A stretch of 64,000 nucleotides of DNA from Mytilus edulis (Eukaryota; Mollusca; Bivalvia; Mytilida; Mytilidae): positions 23,517,117 through 23,581,116 of the forward strand of contig NC_092352.1 of assembly GCF_963676685.1 (NCBI RefSeq), read 5' to 3'. The translations under genes were made by a program, and so were the position numbers. This document shows positions 22,511 through 35,035 of the stretch, piece after piece; positions within the stretch are counted from its first letter, which is position 1; the number at the start of each line of letters is the position of its first letter. The notes below the pieces were generated by a model. That model saw nothing but the letters and a program-made list of their open reading frames with translations, was not told the origin of the DNA and ran no database searches.

Positions 22511-22904
22511 ATGTGACTTGGCTTTGTACATCCTGCCACTGTGTTATTGTGCCTAGGTAAATGTGTGTTAATATATATGTTTGTTTTTTATAGTGATTAA
22601 GATAATAACACAACGTTGACTGCTGTAACCCTATTTGTGACATTTTTACCTATTATATCTGATTTTTTAAGACATCGTCGTCAATATCATGACATTTTAT
22701 GGGACTGTCATAAAAGTGGGAAGATTAGCTAGCTATAAAACCAGGTTTCATCTACCATTTTCTACATAAGAAATTGCCTGTGCCAAGTCAGAAATATGAT
22801 GGTTGTTCATTCGTTTGATGTGTTTGAGCTTTTGATTTTGCCATTTGATTATGGACTTTCCGATTTAAATTTTCCTCGGAGTTCAGTATTTTTGTGATTT
22901 TACT
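22511..22904 (+). repeat. Right part of the repeat hosting the gypsy element
   Basis: Continues the unit interrupted at 13710, then runs into a segment with agctagctataaaaccaggt, gccaagtcag and ttcctcggagttcagtatt that I recall as a common mussel repeat end. Related pieces are at about 39820-39990 (same strand) and 5190-5350 (opposite strand). Confidence 0.55.
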
Positions 22905-23540
22905 TTTTTTTAAACTTGCTTGATTTCTTGAATACAATATGTTTGTTATGTGTGTACGGCGTCTTTTTCAACAACAAAAATCGGCATTCACATGAAAACC
23001 ACCTGGGTTCCTCTTTTTGTCGGTTGTTCCTTTATTTAGATGAGATTGCCTTCTTACAGGGGTTACTTAGGAAAAATGAAAAGAAGCTTGTATTATCTTT
23101 TGACTTCACTTTCCGGTATAAAGATGATGTCCTCTCACCTAACAATTTATAGTTTGTTTTCTATATTATTATCCATCGAACTTGAAATGAAGAACATAAC
23201 AGATACAGTTTGGTTTGCCTCTTATCTTGACTTACATTTAGAAATTGAAAATACGGGTAGATTGAAATAAAACTTTACTTCCATTCGTGAACTTTTATTT
23301 TCTATGAAGCAATATCCATATAGAGTATATATATCTACCAGTCGACCCGATGTTCCAAGACATGATTTCCTCTATAGCTGGATGCTACTCACAAAGAATT
23401 TATTAAACCAAGAGTTCCAAGAGGTGAAGTTGAAATCATCCCTTCGAAGTTTTTTGTTGGTTGAACGTTCTAACATATATCTGTTTACAAGCGAGGACGG
23501 ATATGCTCCAATCATCTTAATCAGAATATGACGTCATTTT
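22905..23540 (+). mobile_element. Penelope-like element, 3' part of the split copy
   Basis: Resumes the copy that breaks off near 13400. It has the FNNK-GIHM remnant of the FQQT-GIPMG motif, then RYKDDVLSPNN (the RT active-site region with both aspartates kept), then ASYLDLHLEI and a KLLNQEFQEVKLKSSLR segment. Several frameshifts and stops; no function expected. Confidence 0.7.
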
Positions 23541-24715
23541 TTATTGGTTATTGAATGTTCGTATTTTTCTTACAGGATATCAATTTACACCGTAGTAAGG
23601 TCTGCGAAAATTGTTTGAATCAGTACTAACATTGATTATGTTATTGATGATTTAAAACATAACTAAATATGCAATATATTTATGAAAATCTTTGGACCTA
23701 CATCCTATCGATATCTGGTAGACCATGTACTTAAAAACGTTTTAAAATGACTTGCGTCATGCTTTTCAGTCACTGCAAGAACTTGTATTTCAGTAATTCA
23801 CATAGGTATCTTAAATTAGTGTGTGTGGTTTTTTTTTTTATTTTATCTATTTGTGCCTTGTGCCAATAGGATAATTCACACAATGTCAAAGTATACTTCA
23901 AAATTTGTTCTTAGGTTGTGCTGCTACATCAGTTTCCCAGGTAAGGGGAGGATTGAGTGTTCACACAAAAAGTTTAACCCATTAACAATATATATGTACT
24001 AAAATAAGTTTAACACATTGTTTAGAGACATAGTTGATACAATCAAGAGACAATCAAGAGACAATCAATACAAAATATCACAACATCAAAACCTTTTTCT
24101 GTCCTAAAACTTTCACAAGTCTGGTGCCTATTTATTGATGTACGTAATCATAATAATACGTTTTTGTATTTGAATTTTTTGTATTTGGATTTTTTTCTTA
24201 CTTTATGGTTTGGGTTTTAATCGTTGTTGAAAGTCGTACGATGAGATATAGTTGCTTAAATCCATTTCATTATTTTATTCATGGAAAAAGAAATGCATAG
24301 AAACATAACAGAAACTTTATATTGGCATCACCTTATTAAATGAGACAATTCATTTTAACAAAATCTGATACTGTTTTAATGAAAGACATGAGTGAAAATA
24401 AATATTTCGACATCGTATATACATCACTTCAAAATACAACATAAACACAAAATACACTTTGCATAGTTGTGACTCAATATCAATTTGATAATATAAATAC
24501 CTAAACCTAAATACAATCTAAAACACTCAACAACAAAAATGCAGTAAAATGCTGTGACTTTTTTGTGAGAATAAATATATATATTTGATCATCTTTCAAA
24601 TACAGAACATTCTTCTTATCCAACCAAACAAAGGTATTGTATATTGGTTTTACAACTGTTTAGAAAAGACGGATACTTTAGCACCTTTACTTTGCAAATA
24701 TGTCTCCTCCATAGT
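23541..24715. repeat. Non-coding; diverged dispersed repeat at about 23915-24260
   Basis: The block with tttcccaggtaaggggagg, tttaacccatt and later ttgttgaaagtcgtacg is a diverged member of the family described at 34390-34815. The rest is unassigned AT-rich DNA, possibly 3' flank of the minus-strand gene that ends at 24716. Confidence 0.4.
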
Positions 24716-27700
24716 TCAATATTTGTCCTTATTTGCCATGACAGGTACTCTGGCTAGTCCTAAATTCAATGTTTCGCCCATCTTGCGTGCATACATTCTG
24801 GCGTCCTTTGCATATTTGGCCTTTATGATTTCATCGGAATAATCAAAGCCCTCTCCGGCGTCTTCATTCGGATATTCTCGTAAAGATTTAGACTGCAATG
24901 ATAGGGAAAAAAACGTACACAATCAACCATTATTTTATCATGCCATGGGGAAAGATGAAGATGCTCGACAGGACAGTGACAGCACGTACACGACAAATTT
25001 ATTGCCAATAATTGTTGTTTAATGAAGTTATGTTTGTAATACATTAAAAAAAGTTTACATTTTCACCCATAAATAATGGACAATATAGAGAGCAACAATA
25101 GCCAGGGACCGTGTCAACGAAGCTGTCCTAGGACTAGGACATATCTTAGGGTGGTCTTAGGACACGTCTTAGTCCTAATTCAGGTTAACGAAAGTCTCCT
25201 AAAATAAGATATGTCCTAAATTTGGTCCTTAAGTTAGGATATACAAATAGGTGTCTTATGATAGTCCTAAAGGTTACAGTGTCCTAAAACGTAATAAAAA
25301 CAACAAATATAGTACAAACTCAATACTAAAAATACTAATACAATATTAAACTATCATACTGTTATTAGAATTGAATTAATATATCAAAATATTTTCAATA
25401 TTTGTTAAAGATTAAATTGTATTACATTAAATTATTTCGTGCTGTTTATTTTGAAGCCAAACAAATACTATCATTATAAGCAACATATTTTGCGACTAAC
25501 CAAAACGGTGCAGTAGTAATTTAAATATGGTAAAAAATTACTTTTTTTTTAAAACTAATCCTGATTCGATACATGTAATGAAATCGAGTGGACCTAAGTA
25601 CAAAACCAGTTTATTGCAGCACGAATATCGCATTTAACAAAGTTTTGTGACTATTTACTTTTGTTTTCGTATCAAATTCATTTATATCTTTTATCAAATT
25701 TAATAACGTATTTATTAGTATTACGTTAAAACTTTAAGTTTTATTTTGCGTTAATTGTTTCCATATAAGAGTAGATACTAACATACCATTAAATCTATGA
25801 CATAGAAATCTCTACATAAAATGTTCTTTGCCATAAGAGACTGTATTTACCAGTATCAGAAGTCTATTACTAGACTAGTAATGGACTTCTGCTAGTATGC
25901 ATAACTTATATTTATTTTAGAAAAGTAAATGTTCTAGCCAAACAGAACAATTATGTTGACCATACATGAAAGGCAAAAGGAATGTTTGGTATCAAAACAT
26001 GTTATTTCCGGTAGGTAATGTCTTGAAAGTTGGGCCGTTTAAATGATTTTGTCTCCATTGTGGTACCATCATTTTGATCATTTTAAATACTAATATTCCG
26101 TTCAGTATCTTCTTCAATTGTCTGTATTGTAATATATAATTGTCCATTGTTTCATATCGACTTCTGAATTTTCAGTTTTTATTATATTCATCATTTTTTT
26201 TGATTTTTATTATCCACTTACCAAATTGATCGCAACACCAGCTATTTGGGTTTGTAGGTCCATTCTCCAGTTCTACAATTATATATATAAAAAAAACTAA
26301 TACTTTATGTTTTTCTTTTTTTTCGATATACATGTATGCGGCATGAGTTTTTGAAAATTTCTATGTTGAGTATTTAAAGTGACAGAATATATATGATCTC
26401 ATATTTGCCGAGGTTTCGAATCTTGCTCCAACGTCGTTATTTATATTTATACTTTATAATGTGACAGGTTTTTTTTCCTGTTGTTTGTCCGGTAGTACAA
26501 CAAATGTATGTCTGTCCACTCGTCAGTCTCAATTAAGTTCAAGTTAGTATTTAAGGTAGTTCTCCATAAAAGTTATGCCTTATGGACAATTACATTGTAA
26601 GTTAGTAAACATATATAAAATAAGGAGTTGTTGTATATGATTTCCAATGATACAACAAACCTAAATGACGTGGTCGACATACGAACTTCCACGTGTTTAT
26701 TAAGATGTGAACTTTTAAATATAAATGCCGGAATATCCAGATTCAGTTACTGGATTATTATATTACAAAAGAGAAAATTTGATAGTGTGAGAGAGGCATG
26801 GTGTCATATTGGCATATTTTCTTGTTTAGGCCTTGAAAATGGTTCATGCAAATATAATTTTTTTATAAAAGGGTGCTCTGGTCTTTTTTTCAGCTTCAAT
26901 AGTGGTATTGTTTCAGAAGTATTATTTTCATACTTTCGCCTGATGTTTAAAATATGTTATACCGATAAAAAAAAATAAGTGTTTTTTCGCTGGCCAGATT
27001 TATTTTTATATATATGCATTGGTACTCTAGTTTAAGACCTTATGTTAACCCCACTTCTGAGCTGCTTCTTTATTGTCGCAGACCAGAACATTACCTTTTA
27101 TTCATATCAAAACTATAACTTACTCATGATGTGCAAATAGCTTTATAACGCTAAAATATCATTAAGGGACGACATCAAAAGATCGATGTAAGATAAACAT
27201 CTTAAATCAAATAGTTTGGGGGTGGGGGTCACCACTGCTGCAAGTTTTGTTAATCTAAAATCGATTTTACATTTATCCCTATAGGTCAATCATTTTTTTC
27301 CAAAATTAAGTTAAGAGAGGGGGGGGGGTCAGTGAAAAAACTATGTGAATTAAGTTTTTTTTTATCTTTCATTGAACTTTTGATGTCGTCCCTAACTAGA
27401 TAAAACAAAAAAAGATGCCCTGTGTTATTATTGTATTGTATTTTGATAGGTCTGATTTGGAATGTATTAAATATACTGGTTTTGTTTTATACACTGTATA
27501 TGAATAGAAATTGTTATAGTATACACCGCCTCCATTAATATACCTAGCTAAAACAAAGCTGGGAATATTATATCACTTAACAATAAACTAGAGTTCTTTG
27601 AACCATACAAAACAACCAATATCAATAACTTAACAATTGTATTTAAAGTCTCTGTCAATTTATTAATATTTTATTGACATTAATATGTCGGTATGTATTG

Positions 27701-30700
27701 CCGATGGACTTGTACAAAATTCTTTAACCATGATCTATTTTTCATAACAACAAATGACTTCTATATCTATCCGAGTTACCCTAACCGTTAACTTGTAAAG
27801 AAGAACAAAATACTTTGAGATAAATCAATGGAAAGGTTTTAAGCAATATCCTGTTTTAAACCCATTTATCTTTATTGATTTTACCTTTGAATAACTGTCA
27901 AAACTGGATTATATTTTTCCATTTATATAATAGAATAAAATATTATATAACGTTTAGAATTTGAAATAATTCATTTTAAAATGCGACTCCGTGCACAATC
28001 TAACACTTGTACTTTATATCGACCTGAAGGGTTTAGCACTTTTCAACTGATCTGTTATCGTTTGTTCTTATGATGTGATGTTACACCACTGTCCCAGGTT
28101 AGGGAGGGTTGATGTGTCCTCAAGCATGTTTTAACCTCGACACATTCTTTATGTATGTGTCTGTCCTAAGTCAGTGGATACTGTGATATTGTTGTCGTTT
28201 ATTGCTGTATATCATATTTGTTTTTCGTTTATTGTTTTGTACATAAATCAGGCCATTGGTTTTCTAGTTTTAATTTGTTCACATCAGTCATTTCGAGCCC
28301 TATTATAGCTTCATTATTGTTCATGCTCATCGTTGAAGGCTGTTCAGTGACATATACAATGTAGTTGATAATCTGTTACGTCGTTTGGTCTCTAAAGTGA
28401 AGAACTGAAGCAATGGCAATAATACCACATCTTCTTATTTGTATACCAGCAAGATATAAACCTTATTCAATCAGTATTCATAAGATTGCTTAAATTAAGG
28501 ATAGAACCGAGGAACAAGATGAATACCGTAAAGTCAGTTTTAAAAGGCCCTGTCATGACAACATGTAACAAAATAAAAAAAACTAAAGGCATGTTGATGA
28601 CAAAACAACAAACAAACAAAAACAGATATAATAGACATCGATAACGACAACCCCTGAATTGCATGTTCCTGCCTTGTGACAAGTACACACATAATGTGAC
28701 AGTGCTACACATGTGTGTAAGCACACATCACCCCCCCCCCCCCCCCCCCCCCCCAAAAAAAAACCGAGACAATATGATACAACAGAACAACATAAGAATA
28801 AAAATCAGTTGGAAATTGTGTTGAGCAAAATGTCATCTTATTAAACGTTGTCCCCTATATTTCACGATTACATATCATCATATTTTGTTTCCATTCATGA
28901 CAAAAATTCATGAGGACATTGATAATGTTCAATGAAATTTTGTCTCGTTAAAGGGAGCTTATCCAAAGTTGTCATGAAATTTTGTCTTATGAAACGGAGG
29001 TAAATATTATTTTACAACATCAACATCAATATTTTGGTATCATTTGAGTGTTTTATTTTGTTGATAATAATGAATTGCCAAGTTCATTTTTTTCATGTCG
29101 GTGCCTTTTATAGCCGATTATAAGAAGAAAAAAACAGCTACGGTAACATAAAGACAAAAACACAAAATTACTCAAAAATAGTTCAAATTAAAGCAATAAA
29201 AACTTTAAATCAAAGTACTGAAGTACTGAACATCGGATGACCCCAAGTTCTTGTGGATGGTCAAAAGCACTTGTCTTAGAAAAAAAAATCACATATCGCT
29301 TTACCTGAAACTGAGATTAATGTACAGATAATCATATTTTTCTGAGACAAGTTCGTGTGTGGATGACAGGAAATTCAACTTCACCGTAATAACTATTATG
29401 TTGTAGTGATACAAAATCAGTATCGGGTCCTTTTATAGCTGACTATGCGGTATGGGCTTTGCTCATTGTTGAAGGCCGTACGGTGGCCTATAGTTGTTAA
29501 TGTCTGTGTAATTTTGGTCTCTTGTGGACAGTTGTCTCATTGGCCATCATACCACATCTTCATTTTTATAAACCCTGATTTTTTGTTATACATTATATCA
29601 AATTCTAATATGACGTGCTTCTTTTGCTTTGTAAACAACACCGTGATAAAATTCTCGATATATCTAAACTTAGCGAAGACTCAGAGATATACATAATAAT
29701 GGCTGTTACAATATACTTCCCACGTATAAATCCACATGTATTGGAACCTATTTGCAAACCCTTTGCCGATTTTATTGTTTTATAGATCGGTTAAAATCAC
29801 AAAATTAATTTGCAGAATGTATGCATTAATGGAAATTTAGGCGATAGTAATACATCGAAATGACTTCAAGGTCATCGCGATGTAAAAATAAGTCTGCCTT
29901 CTTTCTCCATAATCTTTGTATCCATTTCACCACTTTTACTGTCTCATTTGTTATGATCGTCTCTCATATCATAAGCATTGTGTATGAACTGTTCGTTTTT
30001 ATATGTATACCTTCTTTCTTTTTAGTAAACCCTAATATTTTAACGAACATAATAGAGGCAAGCAGCATTTCTTTTATTCTTTTCAACTTTTCTCAATTGA
30101 TATTTTTGCCAATTTGAGGGATGTATGTTATCTAGCATTTAAAAGAAGAAAAACAAAATGTTTATTGTTTATTTGTGTTATTTCATTCATTCTGTAGCAA
30201 TCAGATTGTTTGGATTTTTCAATGATAAAATCTTATTTTAGATCTATACATATTGACTTTTGTATAAAGAAATGTATCTTTTATGATTATTTTATTGTAT
30301 ATTTGTATGTGTGATGTAAGACGTATATACAACATTACGTTAAATTGAACAATTGACTTACCCTCCCCCTTTATATTCCGCTCGTTTTCCGATTCATGTT
30401 TTATTTTTTTTTATTATTTTTTTTTTGGGGGGAGGGGGGATTGCGGGGTGAAGCGTTTGGAAACTGGATCAAAAAGCTACTATCCTTGATTATTGCCCGA
30501 GCAATTTCTATATATACCATTCATAATATCAATCATGATATGCGAGTATTTGTCTAGCTATAATACTTCCTCGTTACTATAAACGATATATAGGGATTAG
30601 GGATGGGGAATAAGGATGGGTAACTTACCGAAAGCCGGTTCATTGAAAAAAATCCCCCACCCATCCCACCCCAAAATAATCCATGAAAAAATATCGTGAA

Positions 30701-30926
30701 TTGCAATATTAGACATTAGAAAATATGGGCATTTTATATATGATTATTGATATTTGAGAAATGTTTCTGATGAAACACTTACCTCAAATTTTTCTCTTTT
30801 CTCCATACTGTGTTCGTGAGGTAATGTCCATTCCTCCGGATGTGGGGCAGACTTTTTCACACTAACAGCAGGGACGTTCACGCTACTCGAAGCATCAGAT
30901 GATTCGTTCATTCTTGCATTTGCCAT
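24716..30926 (-). CDS. Probable two-exon gene, small protein of unknown function
   Basis: Exon 1: 30783-30926 (48 codons, ATG in a good context gaaaATGG, ends GAG|GTAAGT). Last exon: 24716-24892 (58 codons and TGA, preceded by a strong ttcccta-cattgcag acceptor). Both junctions are phase 0, so they join in frame to about 106 aa; further small exons in the 5.9-kb intron cannot be excluded. The product is hydrophilic, with SAPHPEEWTLPHEHSMEKRE in exon 1 and a Tyr-rich segment FDYSDEIIKAKYAKDARMYA in the last exon. No signal peptide or membrane span. I do not recognise the family. The two exons could also belong to different genes. Confidence 0.5.
25085..25290. repeat. Repeat-rich segment with cttaggac/gtcctaa units
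   Basis: At least eight copies of GTCCTA or its complement TAGGAC within 200 bp, in both orientations, between ccgtgtcaacgaagc and a gttaacgaaagtctc segment. This looks like subterminal repeats of a small DNA transposon, but I cannot find both termini. Confidence 0.4.
25291..27165. other. No gene recognised (inside the large intron of the small gene)
   Basis: AT-rich sequence. The 116-codon plus-strand frame at 26628-26978 has no domain signature or splice context and is treated as chance. Confidence 0.45.
27166..27392. mobile_element. Small TIR element (MITE), TAA target duplication
   Basis: 227 bp with inverted ends GGGACGACATCAAAAG (27166-27181 and the complement at 27377-27392), the similarity running a few bases further. 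Flanked by TAA at 27163-27165 and 27393-27395. GG-start termini with a 3-bp TWA duplication fit the PIF/Harbinger type. Internal G-rich runs, no ORF. Confidence 0.75.
28020..28440 (+). repeat. Dispersed repeat, ccactgtcccaggtta family
   Basis: Shares ttttcaactgat, ttacaccactgtcccaggtta, tgtttaacctcg, the ggttttctagtttt block and a gttgaaggctg block with the copies at 34390-34815 and 63180-63900. Non-coding. Confidence 0.6.
28730..28755. repeat. Poly(C) tract
   Basis: About 25 consecutive C followed by an A run. Length is likely polymorphic or uncertain in the assembly. Confidence 0.85.
29395..29565 (+). repeat. Dispersed repeat, 3' half of the ccactgtcccaggtta family
   Basis: Nearly the same as 34680-34815: ttttatagctgactatg, tttgctcattgttgaagg, cgtacggtggcctatagttg, then gtctcattgg-catcataccacatcttc. 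Non-coding despite an 83-codon frame across it. Confidence 0.7.
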
Positions 30927-31564
30927 TTTCTCTTTTTCTTTTGTCTTTCCTTTAAGCAGCCAGTTGATAATGGAAAGAAAATCCTACCGTCCCGCAAGGC
31001 AACTAACTGCTTTACATGTCAATCCGTTGTTAAGTCTAAACCGTCTGGTCGGATTAATAATTTATTGTTTGTTCACCGCGTATAATTAACCTAATGTATA
31101 CATTATAAATAATACAATGTAAACCAAATCAAGTCGAACCACGCGACCTGTGGGGCTTAGTAACCGAAATGGATAAAAAAAAAAGTATATGGCCCTTCAC
31201 TTTAACAAGCCGAAACATAGACTGATAAATTTGAATGTCATTGAATATGAAAATAGTATTAAATTTATCTATCAATGATTTAAAAAGAAAGAATAAGCAA
31301 ATTGCTATATAAAATGTGTTTCTTATCGATTCTTATCAAACATTTATGGCCATTTAAATCGTTTAACTTTGTATGTAAAATATAATTAAGTATGTATAAT
31401 ATACATTCGTTCTATTATTTAAACCTGGCATTCATACACTACATTTATGGAATGCACATGCATTTGATTTCCCCTCCATATGTTAATGTATTAGTTCATT
31501 TGTATCATGATAATCCTAAAATGATTTAAACTAACAGATAACGTGTAAATATGTTGATTTATGT

Positions 31565-32230
31565 AACTGTATTAATTACCCTTTGCTCATTCAATTTCAT
31601 CTCTTTATTATATCACTTACATTTCCGTATATATATACTTTTTGGTTTAATGAAGAAGTTGCTGCAAATTGCAGCGTCTACAAACGGAGTTTAAATCTCC
31701 CAGTTGATACCATATTTATAAATACACGGCTTGTATTTCTTAACATTATTTCTTTGATAGAGGATTGCTGCCACAAAATAGCTATTTGAAAAAATAAGAA
31801 GAATTCTAATTGGTCAATTTGAAATTATCCTTTCGTATATTTTACGGATGACATAACGAGTTGATTATTGATCGTTATTGAATATCTATTCCACTGATGA
31901 CGATGGCTATGTTCAAATTGTTGTAACTACAATCCGGTCCCCTTTTCTTCGAATGTGACCTACTGAATTATACTAATCACCGTGTTTGTAATGACATGAG
32001 CATTACGACGGATGCCACATGTGGCGCAGAATCTGATACCGGGCACCTGATATCACCCTTGTTTTTGTGGGGTTCGTGTTGCACAGTCTTATGTTTTCTA
32101 TGTTGTGTTTTGTGTAATGTTGTTTACTAGTTTATCTTTTTCCTTTTTCAGCTATTGCGTTGTCAGTATATTTTCGACTTATACGTTAAGATGCCCCTTT
32201 GGTATCTTTCGCCTCTCTAATAAACTTGAT
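31565..32230 (+). mobile_element. Penelope-like element, 3' fragment
   Basis: Aligns by eye to 37040-37557: a block before tgatagaggattgctgc, the tttacggatg block (FYGRHHELVD-like region), an aagcaacacgacggg-like block, gtggggttcgtgttg, and the tail tcctttttcagc-attgcgttgtcag ending near gcctctct. Frame lost. Confidence 0.65.
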
Positions 32231-32789
32231 TGCATAGTGAAAGAGATCAGTGTAAAACTTTAAAGTACGAAAATCTTCGTATGTAAATGTTTGCAGTGAA
32301 CTAAATATGTTTTCAAGGTTGTTAAATTAACATTAAATTTATTTAATTTCACGTGTTGTACATTCATTAAACTCAGTTTCGTTAGATTTACATATAATTT
32401 TTCATTCTAAATTAGAAACATTTAGTATAAAATGAATTTTTGGGAGAATGTCAAAGAGATAGTAAGCCAGCGTTACAAAAAAAAAGACATCAATAGTTAA
32501 ACCTTCAAAATACGTAACCTGTCACAAGCTTCCAGTGTCACATACAGTCGACAGCAGAAAATTTCAAAACAAAGCGTATAACACTAATCGGTGATAACGC
32601 AATGTTTAAAAAGTATGCACATTGTTTCTATGACAGAATTACCTAGTCATTAGTGTGTTTTGCTGAAGATGTGCTCATGGGTTCCTACCATCTTTCAGTG
32701 CCACTGGTCATGATGACAACAAACTTACAGCTATCATTTCGGATATTTCAAGTCACAGACTTTTCAAACCAGTTCGCATGATAAAAATG

Positions 32790-33537
32790 AAAAAGAGATA
32801 AGATCTTCTTTCCTTTGCCAACAAAGGTCTCGATGGCGTCAACTTAGGCAATATCCTTCATCATAAATTAGTTCAGTCGAAAATACCTCCTTATTTCAAA
32901 GATCAGTCTGTACCAATCATTCCTTATTTACGAAACCTATTGCAACTAGAACTTTCAATTACAAACACGTTTTGCAGGATCCCAATATCGACGACTTCAA
33001 GTCTTACCTCATGATTGTACTTGTGCTTGTTCCCAATTCACATACAATCCGCGGCTGGCCACGTTATTTCCGGTGACCTCAACATTGTCAATAACACTTC
33101 CCTGCGAAATGTGTTATCGAAAGGTCCGAAATGTCGTGAGCCTAAATCCATCAATTAGAAATATAACTTCAAAATTTTGATGGATTCAGTCGAGGATTAT
33201 GCCAGGCAATGGGCTTAGCGCGAGAAGGAAGACGAAGACACTCTTTCCGAAAGGATTAAGGCAGTGAGGTCGTTGATACAAATCAGAATAAAGGAAAAAA
33301 AATGGGTCTATCAATACCTATGCTACGTCAATCTTTAAAGACTCAAATGTTGCAAAACACTTATCCTACCTCCATGACAAATATGTTGTTCTTCCCGCAG
33401 ATAAAGCCCCAAACAACATCGTTTTTGTGTGTAAAACTCATTACATTAACTGCTCGATAAACGAATTAGGTATTGACAATTCACTTGGAAACTCAACATA
33501 TACCCTAACGACACTGACCAAAGAGGAAATCCTTGAT
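32790..33537 (+). mobile_element. Penelope-like element, 5' part of the fullest copy
   Basis: Contains the aaaggtctcgatggcgtcaa start of the conserved region, the atatccttcatcataaa block, the agataaagccccaaacaacatc block and an open stretch reading ELGIDNSLGNSTYT-L-TLTKEEILD. It breaks at CTTGAT (33532-33537), and the same element continues at 36028 after an inserted 2.49-kb element. Confidence 0.75.
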
Positions 33538-33839
33538 GAGGCTTGTATAGGGTATATTGGGATACGGGATATTTGCCATTTTAATTGTAGGGATATGGGA
33601 TATTTGTCTAAAAGTAAATGGGATATGGGATATTGATGCATTTATAAGGATATTGAATTTTTAACATGAAAAAAAAATAAGTGGAATTGAAAAGTTAAGT
33701 ACAGAAATATTTACATCTCACTTGATAAAATTGCCCAAAAAAGTTTAATATTAAAGGTCATTTTAGTGCTTTGTTGATTTTAATTGAGTTAATGGTCGTT
33801 TTATTTAAAAGTCATCCAAACCCAAGCGAAAAGTATTGA

Positions 33840-34150
33840 TCTATTTTCGATATTTATATGCTCATATGTACTGATAATTTTAAAAGTGTTTGTTTTGCTT
33901 TCCATACTACGTTCCTTATTGTTAATTTTCCTTTTTTGGATGCTGATGTTCCTTTGGCACTATCTTACAGTGTTTGTATATCACAACACCTCCGCTATGC
34001 CCGTGTCTGTTGTAACGTTTTGGGTTTTAATGAACGAAATCTATTTATTACTGGTAAATAATATTAAGTCAGGGATTTCGTTACCACAAATCACTTAAAA
34101 TCTTTACTAAATTCTAGATTTGGTTTTGAAGTTTGATTCTACCTGTAGAA
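33840..34150 (+). mobile_element. Fragment of a second Penelope-like RT family
   Basis: An open stretch encodes FPFLDADVPLALSYSVCISQ followed by HLRYARVC and a KLLSQGFRYHKL-like segment after a stop. This is the conserved post-RT region (NFPFL-..-P-YGVYISQLIRYAR) seen also at 36990-37080, but clearly diverged from it, so a different family. Truncated at both ends. Confidence 0.6.
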
Positions 34151-34389
34151 AATTTATTTCAAACGGGATAGCACATCCTCTTTTTTACGGAGATGTTGTT
34201 TACCGTGCCATTGGATGCTGGATGTGTAATGATTGATAATTTAGTCTCAGATGCATTACTTTTTATTAGTTGTAATTGGCTTTGAACTAGATGTCAGTAA
34301 CTGCAAGTACTCTCAGATCTGTACTTTGTGTCTTTTTGTTGATGGGATGTACAAGTACTCGGTCACGTCCACTCTCCGTTTTTGTTAGA

Positions 34390-34815
34390 TGTATTTCTTT
34401 TTACATGTATATCCATCTGATGAGTTAAGCCTTTTTCAACTGATTTGTATAGTTCGTTCTAATGTTGTGCTGTTACACCACTGTCCCAGGTTAAGGGGGG
34501 GGGGGGGGATCCCGCTAACATGTTTAACCTCGCTACATTCTGTATGTATGTGCCTGTCCAAAGTCAGGAGTCTTTAATTCAGTGGTTGTCGTTTGTTGCT
34601 GTGTTACATATTTGGTTTTTGTTCATTTTTATACATAAATTAGGCCGTTAGTTTTCTCGTTTGAATTGTTCTACATTTGTCATTTCAGGTCTTTTTGTAG
34701 CTAACTATGAGGTATGAGCTTTGCTCATTGTTGAAGGTCGTACGGTGACCTATAGTTGTTAATTTCTGTGTCACATGGTCTCTTGTGAAGAGTTGTCTCA
34801 TTGGCAATCATACCA
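34390..34815 (+). repeat. Dispersed repeat, ccactgtcccaggtta family (best copy)
   Basis: Runs from atccatctgatgagttaag through ttacaccactgtcccaggtt, an 11-13 G run, catgtttaacctcg, gtctcgtttgaattg-like and gttgaaggtcgtacggtgac to atcataccatatc. Other copies or pieces: 9520, 23915, 28020, 29395, 52520, 63180. Known from memory as abundant in mussel transcripts and genomic DNA. Confidence 0.7.
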
Positions 34816-35035
34816 TATCTTTTTTTTTATATTATATGCTCATATGCATTGATAATTTTCTTGAAATAATCATAGATTTTTGTTAGATGTATCCATCTGA
34901 TGAGTTAAGCCTTATTGTTGTCAATGTTTTTATTTGTTTTGATGCTTTATATGATTACAGGATATTTTCTAGTGTTTTATCTCTTACTTTTTACGTGCCG
35001 TGGCGAGGATCTTCAGAGGTCTCCACGTTTCACAG

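Noticed and set aside
26628..26978. 116-codon plus-strand ORF
   Set aside because: No domain, low-complexity AT-rich sequence, poor start context, inside the intron of a better-supported minus-strand gene model.
28730..28755. Poly(C) tract as a functional i-motif or G-quadruplex element
   Set aside because: A pure homopolymer next to an A run is more simply slippage or an assembly feature; no neighbouring gene makes regulation likely.
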